From assembly GCA_963930645.1 (NCBI GenBank), contig OZ005650.1, positions 64,670,718 to 64,734,717 of the forward strand: a DNA stretch of 64,000 bases, in the 5' to 3' direction. The stretch is from Salticus scenicus. Its lineage: Eukaryota; Arthropoda; Arachnida; Araneae; Salticidae. The position numbers and the translations under genes are program-made. The notes beneath the pieces are model-generated. The model was given only the letters and a program-made list of their open reading frames with translations. It ran no database searches and was not told the DNA's origin. Positions 35,150-46,965 of the stretch are shown piece after piece; position 1 is the first letter of the stretch, and the number at the start of each line of letters is the position of its first letter.

Positions 35150-36152
35150 TAATTTTTATATCGCCATCATACTACTGGTATACGGGAAACTTACGTGCTA
35201 GTGAAAATTTTCAACCAAAGTTTCTTGACGTTTTTACACGTTTTGAGGTGTAAGAAATTCGAAAATTATAAAATCGATGTAGGATCCGTCCGTTGGTTAG
35301 CCAGTTTATTTGTCTGTTAGTATATTAGTTAATTTGTGTAGACGGTATCTCAAAAACGAATGATCCTAAAGTGGTCGGACATCGGACCGGTTTTAAAATA
35401 GGACTTATTATACTGGCAGTAAGAACCCTTTTTATTTTCAACGTTCTAATTTGAAAACTGCTTAAATTATTCGATATTTACGATTTTCCTGAATTTCGCA
35501 TAAACTTGCATCGTACAGATTATTTTCATCGTAAAGATGTCCAGGGCCCGACTTAAACTACCTGGAGCCCCGGGGCAAGCCTATTCTGGGGGTCCCCCTG
35601 GAAGTGGCATAAGAGTTCTTTAGGTTGCAGAATTTCTGCATACGCCTGTAGGAGGGCCTCTTCCAGAAGTGGGGCCCAGGGCATTTGCCCCGTATGCCCT
35701 ACCGTTAGTCAGGGCCTGAAGATGTCGGATCTGTTTTAAAGTATTATTTATGATGAATATTATTTATGAATATCATTAACTATGTTTCTATTTTAAAAAC
35801 TACATATAGTATTTAAAATTTAAGATAGTCTTAACAGGGAAGAATAGGTCAAAATTTTGCGTAACATGAATTATGAGGATTATTTTATTGGAAACAGTAC
35901 GAAATTGCATGACAGTTAAAATACGGAACTAACTCTACTAAATTTAACTAGCAGTAGGATAAGGTAAATGTATTGAATCGGAGGTAGAGTAGCTTAGTGG
36001 GCGAGGCATTTCAGTCTGGGTCATGCTCATTTCTTTTTACACTAGTATAGTACGGCTTATAATAATATTTGCTTGCTTTGCTTCACAGTAGAAATTTTGT
36101 GAAAACAAATATATGGTGGGAGAACTAAGCAAAGTCCACCTATGCTAACTAG
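35150..36152 (+). mobile_element. Helitron-like element, family 2, diverged, with nested hAT MITE
   Basis: Starts around GTGAAAATTTTCAACC, followed by the shared ACACGTTTTGAGGTGTAAG and GATCCGTCCGTT region and family subrepeats (GGACTTATTATACTGGCAG, CTTAAATTATTCGATATTTA). The 3' end is AAGTCCACCTATGCTAACTAG (CTAG 36149-36152), but G follows instead of T. A 177-bp hAT MITE has inserted in one subrepeat. Confidence 0.55.
35542..35718. mobile_element. hAT MITE nested in a Helitron, perfect 8-bp duplication
   Basis: CAGGGCCCGACTTAAACTAC at the left; the right end reversed is CAGGCCCTGACTAACGGTAG. The duplication AAGATGTC flanks it exactly (35534-35541, 35719-35726). It is GC-rich (GAGCCCCGGGGCAAG, GGGCATTTGCCCCG) against AT-rich surroundings. 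The related subrepeat at 28752 (CATCGTAAAGATGTC then AAACCA) is the natural empty site. Confidence 0.95.
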
Positions 36153-36183
36153 GTGACAAAAGTGTTTGGGTAATATTTAAATA

Positions 36184-37343
36184 CAGTCGATTCGCGTTAT
36201 AACGATGTTGTGTTATAACGACCCAACGCGATATAGAGCGACCTTTTGAAAAGTTCCGATGGACTTCCAATTATGATAATGTTATTTCATATTTGATATA
36301 ACGACTGGGAAAAGACAACATTCTTTATATAACGACTCAGTAAACGACTGTACTTCCTTCAATTTATAGTATAAAATGTGATCTTTACTTAAAAAAAAAA
36401 AAAAAAAAGAGTGATAGAATCCGACGAATTTTACTTCAGCAAGAAAATGATACGCAGTTTGATGTTAGCGGTTAGCCTTTTAATTGCAATCCGAACCACA
36501 TAAGTTGTTTGGTAAGAAATTTACAAAAAAAAAAAAAAAAACACAGAAATCAATTCGAACAAACAGATTTTCTCAAATTCAGGGTGTGTGAAGAAAGCTC
36601 ATTGAATGTTCCTCGTAAAGATTATTGACAGTGGAAAGGCAAAAGGGGTATTAAATGTAGAAAATAATGAAAATATGAATTATATTCCAAAAAGTAATCT
36701 TACAATCGAAAATTAGCTGCGAAAATAGGTAACAAACTTTCGGATACTTTTGAAAATCAAAATTATGGAAATGAATAATTTGAAAACACCATTCGTTTTA
36801 AAAATGTTTCTTTCCAATTTCAAAATTACATCAAAACTCGATTGTTGCTTTCTTCATGAAATATTAAACATGTAATTAATTAGTTGTTCATAAACTGATA
36901 GGAGAATTTGATTTTTGTACACAATTCATACCCCTTCTTTTCTTTTTTATTATGTAAATTTTATCAAAATAAAATTATTCTTTCATTTAAAATTTGTATG
37001 ATACCACTTATATACTTTATGGTACACATATACTGTATAATTAATTCAAATGGTGATTGGAATCATTATTTCCATTTTCTTCAAATTTGTGAAAATTATA
37101 ATGTTTCTTTCTCATTGGTTAATATTTTTAATTGACCTTAATTTTAAAATTTTACTTCACTTATAAATTCTAATACAATTCATATTTTACATGCAGTATG
37201 TCATTTGCAACCATTATCAAACCAATTTTAATGAAAAGGCATCATTTGAAAAATTATTTTCGATTTATTTGTTATAGCGACCATTTAATATAACGACCCA
37301 AATTCAATTGTCCCGATGGGGTCGTTGTAACGCGAGTCGACTC
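36184..37343. mobile_element. pogo/Tigger-like element, 1.16 kb, transposase-free
   Basis: Left CAGTCGATTCGCGTTATAAC; right, reversed, GAGTCGACTCGCGTTACAAC. Flanked by TA at both ends (36182-36183, 37344-37345). Subterminal words such as ATATAACGACC and GTTATAGCGACC repeat within each end. No DDE transposase or CENP-B-like domain is found in the interior, whose 75-codon frame at 36908-37135 is not a transposase. Confidence 0.85.
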
Positions 37344-37345
37344 TA

Positions 37346-38017
37346 TTACGTTATTTTTCGTTTATTAAATTGTTGATCTTGGTCTAATTAACTTTAACAT
37401 GTGAAAGAGGGCCATTAAGTGACGAAGCTAGCCAAACAATTTTCGGATAATCGAATACTGTTTGGCACTAGCTTTAAAAATTGACGTTAAATCTAAATAA
37501 TATTAAGAATTATCAATGATTTTTAATCAAAATCTGTATGATTTCATAATTAAGAGTTTTTTGAGATTCTATATGAATATATGTACATTCTTATTATTGC
37601 GTACGATTCCGTATATGTCTTTGACGTTCTCTTGGAAAATACAATAGAATAGATATAAAAAATGAATTTAATGGCGAACAAAATTGACAATAGTTTCTTT
37701 CCTTCCTTTATTCTGCTTACTTGTATTTTCATTTTTGCGCATTCATTCGTTAATTTGTTCACAAAAAATAAAATACAGAGGGGGAAAAAATTGAATTATA
37801 TTTTTGAAAAACTAATTACAGGCATTTTGTTATTATTCCTTTCATTTATTAAAAAGTAGTATTGTTAAAAATTGTGAAATACTCATTTCGACTATGGATG
37901 ATTCTTCAATTTTAATTATATTTTATAAATGCAGTTACATGTTGCATGCAATTCATGTTGTAGATGCATATTATAGATAAAAAGGCAGAATAATGTATTT
38001 TTAATTTAATAATTATA
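37346..38017. other. AT-rich DNA, no gene seen
   Basis: Two opposed hydrophobic or K-rich short frames (37550-37859) lie here on opposite strands of the same bases. Neither is recognisable. Confidence 0.4.
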
Positions 38018-38186
38018 CAGTCGAACCTCATTAACGTGAATCTTAAGGGGGATAAAAAAATTTGTTCATGTTATCAGTATTCATGCTATCAGTATCTAAT
38101 CTTCATATAACTAAACTAATCATTTTGACGGGGGTTGCGGAAACAGTTCATGTTAAAAGTAATTCACGTTAATGAGGTTCAAACTG
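38018..38186. mobile_element. pogo/Tigger-like MITE, 169 bp
   Basis: CAGTCGAACCTCATTAACGT at the left; right reversed CAGTTTGAACCTCATTAACG, both followed by TGAAT. TA duplicates on both flanks (38016-38017, 38187-38188). Its first five bases match the 1.16-kb element nearby, but the termini otherwise differ. Confidence 0.92.
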
Positions 38187-39963
38187 TATTTATTATCTTT
38201 AAATTTATAATATATAATTTAATTACTTGTTAAAATAAATTTAGAACCTATTTTTTACTTAATTTAAAACAAAATGTAATACACTCTCTATATATACAGC
38301 AAGGTTTTAAATGGCAGTTGCAGCAGTAAAGATGCGATTTTTAAAAATGCATTTTTTCTTTAATATGATTTAATCTGACGCATTAAAAATAAATAATTTA
38401 TGTGAATATTGTAAGTATTTCATTATTATTTGCAGCATTTTATAATTCAGTTATTTTTTTAATGCAGGGCTGGACTTAAAATGACTAACATGATCGCGGA
38501 AATGAAAACTTTGGCTATCGCACCATTAAATCTTAAATTTCGACAAATGGGCCCTATACTAAAGCTGTTCCCATTTAGCGAACTGTTTAAATATGTGTTA
38601 AGTTTAAATAAATACTTAGTTTTTTTTTTTTTTTTTTTTTACTGTTCTACATTATTGATTCTTTTAAATTTTAGTTTGAAACTTTCTGGGTTTATCTTAA
38701 AACGCTGTAGCAATAGTTGTTTAACTTAATCATAATATTCATTACTAAATCTTCTTTTTTTTTCGTCTGATGCTCTAATAAAATAAAATATAAACTAATA
38801 CTCATTTCATCTGATTGAATTTCAGCAAATTCTCGGTTAATTTTAGATGTTTTCACTATTCTAATAATTTCAATGAAAACTTTGGTATAATACAAAAGTA
38901 CATTTTGAAAATATCATTAAATTAAACACTTACTTGCAAAAACACTATTTGATTATTTACGAAAAAGAAAAAGACCTATGAAAAAATCTATAAATAGATT
39001 GAATAAAAGATCGATAAGAAATTGCCAGTGATAAATTTATATTTCTAAAAGTAGAATAAAAGTATCTGCAGACGATTACTTGCAATCTTAAATACATTTT
39101 TTCATTAAAAATATCTAAGACGGCGCTTTTTATTTATTTGTAGACAATGAATTTCTTTATTACCAATAGCAACATTGGCATTTATTTATTTATTTATTTA
39201 TTTTACACCATTCATTACATTTTAATTTCCCTGTTGAAAATGGAGTTATGACAGAAAAAAAAAAAAAAAAAAAAAAGTCATAAGTGAAAGTGTTTGCAAG
39301 ATGGCAAATAGAGTACCTTTTAGTAACTCGACGTTTTTAATTAATAACTTCGTTATTAACTAGGAATCAACATTCTTTCATTCATTTGGATTTTAATCTA
39401 CGATAGCATCTTTAAATCTAGATCTTAAATATTGATCAACAAACTGTTTTCTTCTACCATTGCTTGTTTTTATCTTTCTGTGCACGAAATAAAATTTTAG
39501 CTACTCTGTAATATTAACAAGTTAAAAGCGATTACGTAAAATATGCATCTTAAAACGGAAGCAGAAGGCTCAAACGAAGATTTAATTACATCAGCTAACT
39601 GTTTTACACTTCGCACTATATTTTAATTATTCCCTTTTGTCTGCTTTTTCTTTATTTATTATTTAGGGTTTATTTATTTATTTATTTTTTTGTTATTAAC
39701 ACTACCGATGAAATATTGTAAAGATGGATGATTGTGAGATATAAACTTTTGAATAATTGAACCCCAAATTTGAAAATTTAATAAATAATAATTGCTATTG
39801 AATTTTTGTGAATAAAAAAATATTTAGGTTATATAGTTTTATTTTTTTCTATTTGTAATATTTGTAATTTTCTATAGGTAACCTTAAAACTAAATGTCAG
39901 CTTTGTTTTGATTACAAAATAAAGTAAAAAAAAAAAAAAATATATATATATCATAAAAAAAAA
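38187..39963. other. AT-rich DNA with low-complexity tracts
   Basis: Long T/A runs (38621-38641, 39256-39275) and TTTA repeats near 39182-39202. A GCAGGGCTGGACTTAAAATG at 38464 resembles a hAT left end without a partner. The 82-codon frame at 38481-38729 crosses the T run. Confidence 0.4.
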
Positions 39964-40030
39964 CTAGTATGTTGTGGCCACCACAAGACTTTCTTCTATA
40001 TTTTGCTATACATATTCAATCAGTAACAAT

Positions 40031-40095
<65 letters not shown>

Positions 40096-41231
40096 TTTTT
40101 TTTTTTTGTAAAAATTAATACATATTCAATCACTAACAATATTAAAAAAATCGAATTTTTTTTCCAAGTTTTTTTTTTTTTTTTTGGTTAAAAGTAAAAA
40201 AAATCGATAACTTTGTTTTAAATTATCACAGATTTATAGTTCAACCATTCGTTTTAAAGGTATTGACGAGATCTTTCGAATGATACCCATCTTCAAGATT
40301 TACCCCCCTCGGGGGGGTACTTCCCCCCCAGGGGGGGAAGCGATGCCCCCCATGCACTAAATTTTTTTCCTAGTTACGTACTATTATTATCAATAATTCA
40401 TATTAATTTTACAATCACAAGTGTAAAATAACTCTTATTATGCACATTTATACGAATTTTTGTCCAATACTGCCATGTTAAAAATTTAGATAAAATGCTA
40501 TCACAGCGCCTCCTGTTGAGCTATTGATCCCCAAATATAATCAGCACCAGTTTATGTCGGGGACCAACTAAATACCAAGTTTGGTATAATTTCGTTAAAA
40601 AAAAAAAAAAAATACGATTTTTTTTTTTTTTTTTTTTTGTTAAAAGTAAAAAAAATCGATAACTTTGTTTTAAATTATCACAGATTTATGGTTCAACCAT
40701 TCGTTTTAAAGGTATTGACGAGATCTTTCGAATGATACCCATCTTCAAAATTTAACCCTCCCGGGGGGGTACTTACCCCCCAGGGGGGGAACCGATGCCC
40801 CCCCATGCACAAATTTTTTTTCCTAGTTAACTACTACTATTATCAATAATTCATATTAATTTTACAATCACAAGTTTAAAATAACTCTCATTATGCCCAT
40901 TTATACGGAATTTTGTCCTATGCTGCCATGTTAAAAATTTGCATAAAATGCGATCACAGCGCCACCTGTTGAGCTATTGATCCCCAAATCTAATGGGCAC
41001 CAGTTCATGTCAGGGTGCAACTAAATACCAAGTTTGGTTAAATATCATTCATGGGTTCGTGAGATACAGCGTCCACAAAAAAATGATACAGACACACAGA
41101 CAGACAGACAGACAGACATTTTCTAAAAACTATCAAATCGTGTTCAGGACATCCCAAAACGTGTAGATCCGTCAAAAAACGGAGGTCGAAAATTTTCGCG
41201 AATCCAATACTTTCTCTATATTACATATAGA
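39964..41231 (-). mobile_element. Helitron-like element, family 1, array copy 1 (1268 bp)
   Basis: On the minus strand it runs from TCTATATGTAATATAGAGAA (hairpin-forming) into AGTATTGGATTCGCGAAAAT and ends CCACAACATACTAG at 39964, after the TTGTGG/CCACAA hairpin. It is internally a dimer: two ~600-bp halves, each with the GTATTGACGAGATCTTTCGA stretch, a GC palindrome and CACAGCGCC-CCTGTTGAGC. It is separated from the next copy by only two bases. No protein is encoded. Confidence 0.75.
41098..41120. repeat. (GACA)n microsatellite in Helitron copy 1
   Basis: ACAGACAGACAGACAGACAG run; homologous tracts of different length occur at 42294-42312 and 43794-43824 in the other copies, showing independent expansion. 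Confidence 0.9.
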
Positions 41232-41233
41232 AA

Positions 41234-41773
41234 CTAGTATGTTGTGGCCACCACAAGACTTTCTTCTATATTTACCTATACATATTCAATCAGTAACAAT
41301 ATTAAAAAAAAAAAAAAAAAAAAAAAGTACGATTTTTTTTTTTCTAAGTTTTTTTTTTTTTTTTTTGTTAAAAGTGAAAAAAATCGATAACTTTGTTTTA
41401 AATTATCACAGATTTATAGTTCAACCATTCGTTTTAAAGGTATTGACGAGACCTTTCGAAAGATACCCATCTTGAAAATTTATCCCCCCCGGGGGGGGTA
41501 CTTCCCCCCAGGGGGGGAAGCGATGCCCCCCCATGCAGAAATTTTTTTCCTAGTTACATACTACTATTATCAATAATTCATATTAATTTTACAATCACAA
41601 GTTTAAAACAACTCTAATTATGCACATTTATACGAATTTTTGTCCTATGCTGCCATGTTAAAAATTTAGATAAAATGCTATCACAGCGCCACCTGTTGAG
41701 CTATTGATCCCCAAACATAATCAGCACCAGTTTATGTCGGGGACCAACTAAATACCAAGTTTGGTTAAATTTC

Positions 41774-41811
<38 letters not shown>

Positions 41812-42425
41812 CGATATTTTTCTAAGTTTTTTTTTGTTAAAAGTAAAAAAAATCGATAACTTTGGTTTAAATTATCACAGAATTATCGTTCAACCATTCG
41901 TTTTAAAGGTATTGACGAGATCTTTCGAAAGATACCCATCTTGAAATTTTGCCCCCCCCCCGGGTGGGAACTTCCCCCCCCCCGGTGGGGGGGGCAACCG
42001 ATGCCCCCACATGCACAAAATTTTTTTCCTAGCTAACTACTACTATTATCAATAACTCATATTAATTTTACAATCGCAAGTGTAAAATAACTCTCTTTAT
42101 GCTCATTTATACGGAAATTTGTCCTATGCTGCCATGTTAAAAATTTGCATAAAAGTCGATCACAACGCCACCTATTGAGCGATTGATCCCAAAATCTAAT
42201 CAGCACCAGTTTATGTCAGGGTGCAACTAAATACCAAGTTTGGTTAAATTTCATTCATTGGTTCGTGAGATACAGCGTCCACAAAAAAATGATACAGACA
42301 GACAGACAGACATTTTCTAAAAACTATTAATTCGTGTTCTCCATATCCCAAAACATGTAAATCCATCAAAAAGTGGACTTCGAAAATTTTCGCGAATCCA
42401 ATACTTTCTCTATATTACATATAGA
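41234..42425 (-). mobile_element. Helitron-like element, family 1, array copy 2 (1192 bp)
   Basis: Same termini and same two-half organisation as its neighbours, including a GACA microsatellite near the 5' end (42294-42312). The left edge (CTAG at 41234-41237) nearly abuts the 5' end of copy 1 on the minus strand, a head-to-tail junction. The 78-codon frame at 41239-41475 is derived from the terminus and an A/T run and is not a gene. Confidence 0.75.
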
Positions 42426-42622
42426 AGAAAGTAAAAAGTAAAAAAAAGCTTCCCTGTATTTTTATTTTATTTAAAGCGAAGCTTTTTTTTTTTAAACAAT
42501 AGAACGTTATAAATATTATAAATAGAACAATATAATTATAAAACCTTCATACTTTTTTAACTGGCAAAAATTAAATAATAATTATTAAGTTTTTAAATTT
42601 ACTTATAAAAGAAAGTAAAAAA
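42426..42622. other. Spacer between Helitron copies 2 and 3
   Basis: About 200 bp not shared with the array units, with a short inverted pair AAAGCTTCCC/GCGAAGCTTTTT near 42446-42490. Near its right edge GAAAGTAAAAAACTAG repeats the sequence flanking other copies, suggesting it may be a decayed piece of another unit. Confidence 0.5.
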
Positions 42623-43156
42623 CTAGTATGTTGTGGCCACCACAAGACTTTCTTCTATATTTACCTATACATATTCAATCAGTAACAATATTTAAAAAAA
42701 AAAAGTACCATTTTTTTTTCTAAGTTTTTTTTTTTTTTTTTTTTTTTTGTTAAAAGTGAAAAAAAATCGATAACTTTGTTTTAAATTATCACAGATTTAT
42801 AGTTCAACCATTCGTTTTAAAGGTATTGACGAGACCTTTCGAAAGATACCCATCTTGAAAATTTATCCCCCCCGGGGGGGTACTTCCCCCCCAGGGGGGG
42901 AGCGATGCCCCCCCATGCAAAATTTTTTTTCCTTAGTTACATACTACTATTATCAATAATTCATATTAATTTTACAATCACAAGTTTAAAACAACTCTAA
43001 TTATGCACATTTATACGAATTTTTGTCCTATGCTGCCATGTTAAAAATTTAGATAAAATGCTATCACAGCGCCACCTGTTGAGCTATTGATCCCGAAACA
43101 TAATCAGCACCACTATATGTCGGGGACCAACTAAATACCAAGTTTGGTTAAATTTC

Positions 43157-43189
<33 letters not shown>

Positions 43190-43792
43190 GATATTTTTCT
43201 GTTTTTTTTTGTTAAAAGTTAAAAAAATCGATAACTATGGTTTAAATTATCACAGATTTATCGTTCAACCATTCGTTTTAAAGGTATTGACGAGATCTTT
43301 CGAAAGATACCCATCTTGAAACTTTGCCCCCCCGGGTGGGAACTTCCTCCCCCCCCGGTGGGGGGGCAACCGATGCCCCCACATGCACAAAAATTTTTTC
43401 CAAGTTAAATATTACTATTATCAACGAGACCTTTCGAAAGATACCCATCTTGAAAATTTACTTCCCCGGGGGGGGATTTTCCCCCCCGGGGGGGGACCGA
43501 TGCCCCCCCATGCACAAAATTTTTTTCCTAGCTAACTACTACTATTATCAATAATTCATATTAATTTTACAATCGCAAGTGTAAAATAACTCTCTTAATG
43601 CCCATTTATACGGAATTTTGTCCTATGCTGCCATGTTAAAAATTTGCATAAAATGCGATCACAACGCCACCTATTGAGCGATTGATCCCAAAATCTAATT
43701 AGCACCAGTTTATGTCAGGGTGCAACTAAATACCAAGTTTGGTTAAATTTCATTCATTGGTTCGTGAGATACAGCGTCCACAAAAAAATGAT

Positions 43793-43823
<31 letters not shown>

Positions 43824-43936
43824 TTTTTTAAAAACTATTAATTCGTGTTCTCCATATCCCAAAACATGTAAATCCATCAAAAAGTGGACTTCGAAAATTT
43901 TCGCGAATCCAATACTTTCTCTATATTACATATAGA
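42623..43936 (-). mobile_element. Helitron-like element, family 1, array copy 3 (1314 bp)
   Basis: Termini as in copies 1 and 2. It is longer because of an extra partial duplication at about 43417-43515 that adds a third GC-palindrome module. The GACA tract near its 5' end (43794-43824) is the longest of the three. The 76-codon frame at 43324-43554 translates the GC palindromes and is spurious. Confidence 0.75.
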
Positions 43937-43994
43937 AGAAAGTAATAAAATGTTTAATTAAAAAATAAAAAATAATAATAAATAAATAAATAAA

Positions 43995-44082
43995 TAATAC
44001 CATAGGTAGCATCGAACTCTGGACTTCTGCGTTGCAGCCGCTTACGTTACCAACTACGCCACTGGAGCTTTGACATTGCCTA
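43995..44082 (-). mobile_element. tRNA-like SINE head, minus strand
   Basis: On the minus strand an A-box-like TGGCGTAGTTGG and a B-box-like AGAGTTCGATGC stand about 35 bp apart, in an arrangement like a tRNA with D-loop and T-loop. No matched acceptor stem is visible, and the flanks are AT-rich simple repeat (AAATAAATAAAT). Probably a tRNA-derived SINE or tRNA pseudogene. Confidence 0.5.
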
Positions 44083-45993
44083 ATAAACTTCAGCAATTAT
44101 TTAAACTTTAAAGGTTTTTCTCAAGATTGTATAGCTAGTGCGCACACTACTGCTTTAATATGTTGTTACCTACATAGTATACTTACAATACTGTGCAATT
44201 TCATCTCGATCTGAATTTTCAATGTCGGGACCTCTTCTTGTTAATAAAATTTCAAATGTACTCTTTCTGAAATAATTTCTGGAAATTCAGAAAATATCCA
44301 TTCGTTTCAATAAATGACTTAAGCTAGAAAAATTATAAATGTATCATCTGTATATATTTACTCTTTTTAATATCAAGAAAGAATTTCTTTCTGTATACAA
44401 AACCCCAGCTCAAGTGGATGATCAGAAGTGGGTTAAAATCAAAAACAAATTTTGACCTGGTTGGGTACCCAGGCCCTCAGCCTCAGTCCCCACCCTCCTC
44501 TACCACATACACACTAGTCCGTTTTTGCTGAAGCATGTATTATCGCCGGAATTATACATGTATGAAAATTTCCGCTCATTCGGACGGGGCTAAAATCCGA
44601 AAACAAATTTTCCTCTGAAATTGGGGTGGGTCAGGTCCACCGAACCCCTCCACCCCTAAGTTTGTTACTACTTGAGGATGCATTGTGCAGGGGTGTTTGT
44701 GTCCCCGGAAATTGCTACCAGAATTTATTAATAGTGATATTATTGGTAGTTTTCTAGTAAAGTTTAACATTTAAATATAAGCTAAAATACAAATCATAAT
44801 TACTGGTGGGAAATTAAAAAAAAAAAAAAAAAAAAAAAAACGGAACGCAAACAACCCTGATTGTGTTCGGTGTTATAGAAATATACAAAATTTCGACTCA
44901 CTTGGATTAAATATTAAAATTGGAATATTAAAATTGAATTCTTAGTTTTTACACAAACACATAAGCAATATACCAAGTTAAGTAAAGTAAAAGCTTGAAT
45001 GCTTTCAGTTATATCGATAAGAGGGAATCGAAATATTTTCTTCCCTGTCATTGCAATAACGTTAAAATATTTTTAAAAATGATCGAATTTAAACCAATTG
45101 ATCACCGTTTTGCATATGAAGTTTCACAAGCTCATTGTCAAAAAAAAAAAAAAAAAAATAATAATAATAATAATCTGGTGTTACACACTTCTCGCATTAA
45201 ATTTAATAACTAACTTTAGTCACTAGATGTAAGACTTCTGGAGAATTTCCAGATTTGCTTTAAAAAATAAATAAACAAACAAAAGTTACCCCCACCCCCA
45301 TTTTCCTTGAAGTTTTTTTTTTTTTTTTTTTTGAGCCTGTTGTTGTCCGATATCGCATACCGTATATCAATCTCAAATAATATGACTATCGGTAACAATT
45401 TTAAGTTACACAGTTCTTGCAGACACTTTGTGTGTAAACAGAAAGTATTTTTCTCCAATCTTTATAGAAATATGAAGCAGATCTATTTCTGACATTAGAT
45501 AAGGGCCCAGATCTTCCGTTTTTTGAGCTTTCTCCCCATTTGCCTGGCAATGAGACATTAACTCTTTTCACCAAAGGCCCGGTCCTTTCTTAAATTCCCG
45601 GTGTTTGTCATAATCCTCCCGTGTGCCAAATATTGAAGCTCGAAATAACCCCCAAAAGTTGGCAGGAGCTATCCATTCTCGATTATGCATTTTTAGGGAC
45701 TTACTTTCGTTTTCATTATGAAAATCATTTAGTCATGATTTCAGTTTTTAGTTTTATTTTTAAGCTCTTCAAATAAAAAATAAAAATAAAATAAACGCGT
45801 TTTCAAATCTCTGTTAAAAATTTTGTAAAGTTCACCAGTTTTTCATCTACGTACACGTATTATTTGAGGGGACTACCTATAGTCTCCTGTAGATAAAGCC
45901 CATGTTATTGTATGGGGAAATTTTTTAAAAGAATTATTCATTATTTTTTCAAATTACGTTTCCGTATTCGGAAAATGAAAAATTGATTTCATT
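44083..45993. other. Mixed repeats, no gene seen
   Basis: Two related ~170-bp segments at about 44395-44560 and 44575-44740 share GGGYTAAAATC-RAAAACAAATTTT and the C-rich CCCACCCTCC/CCCCTCCACCCC. Long A runs lie near 44815-44840 and 45141-45158. The frames at 44995-45492 overlap each other on both strands around a T/A run. Confidence 0.45.
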
Positions 45994-46354
45994 TAACCTC
46001 ATCTTCAGGAAAATTTGTGCTCACTGTTAACCCTTCAAAAGCCGTTTCCAACATATGCAGAAATTAAGTTTACTTAGAAATATATATATAAGTTTAAGAT
46101 TGAGGATTTTTGGAGTGAAAAATCCATTGTTTTCACCCTTATCTTCAAATAAATTTGCGTTCGCTGTTAACCCTTTATCCGTCGGTTCAAAATATGGCAG
46201 AGATTAGGTTTATTCGGAAATAGATACTATAACTATTTTAATGAAAGTTTAAGGGGACGTTTTTGTTTTTTGGGACGGAAATTCGATTGGACTTACCCTC
46301 ATTTTCATGAAAATTCCCGTTCGCTGTTAACCCTTTATCCGTCGGTTACAATGG
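45994..46354 (+). repeat. Minisatellite, about 2.4 units, same family as 32284-33003 (opposite strand)
   Basis: GCTGTTAACCCTTTATCCGT-type words at 46026, 46165 and 46325 (spacing 139 and 160). Between them lie AGAAATTAAGTTTACT and GATTAGGTTTATTCGG-like stretches that are the reverse complement of the unit in the 32-kb array. Diverged copies. Confidence 0.75.
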
Positions 46355-46894
46355 ATTCATCATCAGTTGTTATTTATCAATAAAGTTACGTCATTTTGTT
46401 TTTCTTCTTATCACAATATTTCAGTCTCTTAACTAATCTTATATGTGATATATTTTAATAGAAAAAAATCATCGCTGGAAAATATCACAGTGATTAATGC
46501 GCTTAATCACTTTGTTTTTTACATTAATTTTTTTTTTTTAATTGATGTCATATGCTTCTTTTTTTAATTAGCGAACTTGATCGCTATATAGATCTATATA
46601 AATGGAAAAATATTAGGTCATTTTGATTTTATATTACTATTTTATGCAAATGATAATATAAAATAACGTCATTTAATTGCAATCATTGCAAAATATTTCA
46701 AGCAAGCTGATTAACAGAAATGCAGTTTTGCTGTGTAATGTGACGTCAGTTTGTTAAAAGCTCTTTTTTTTTTTTTTTTTTTTTAACACGCTCTTATTAG
46801 CTTCACCTGTATGTATATTTGCATGTTTGTAACAGCTCTGGGAGCAAACAAAAAATCTATATTGTAAAAAAAAGACTTTCCCTACGTGAACACC

Positions 46895-46965
46895 GTGGCG
46901 TTGAGGTATAGCTCCGCGCTACGAACCTAAAGGTCTAGCGTTCGATCCCAGTCAGGGGGGATTTT
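46895..46965 (+). mobile_element. tRNA-like SINE head, plus strand
   Basis: A-box-like TGGCGTTGAGGT and B-box-like GCGTTCGATCCC about 40 bp apart, followed by an A/T-rich tail. There is no convincing acceptor stem, so it is probably tRNA-derived rather than a working tRNA gene. Confidence 0.5.

Noticed and set aside
38464..38560. hAT-like left end GCAGGGCTGGACTTAAAATG
   Set aside because: No right terminus or duplication located.
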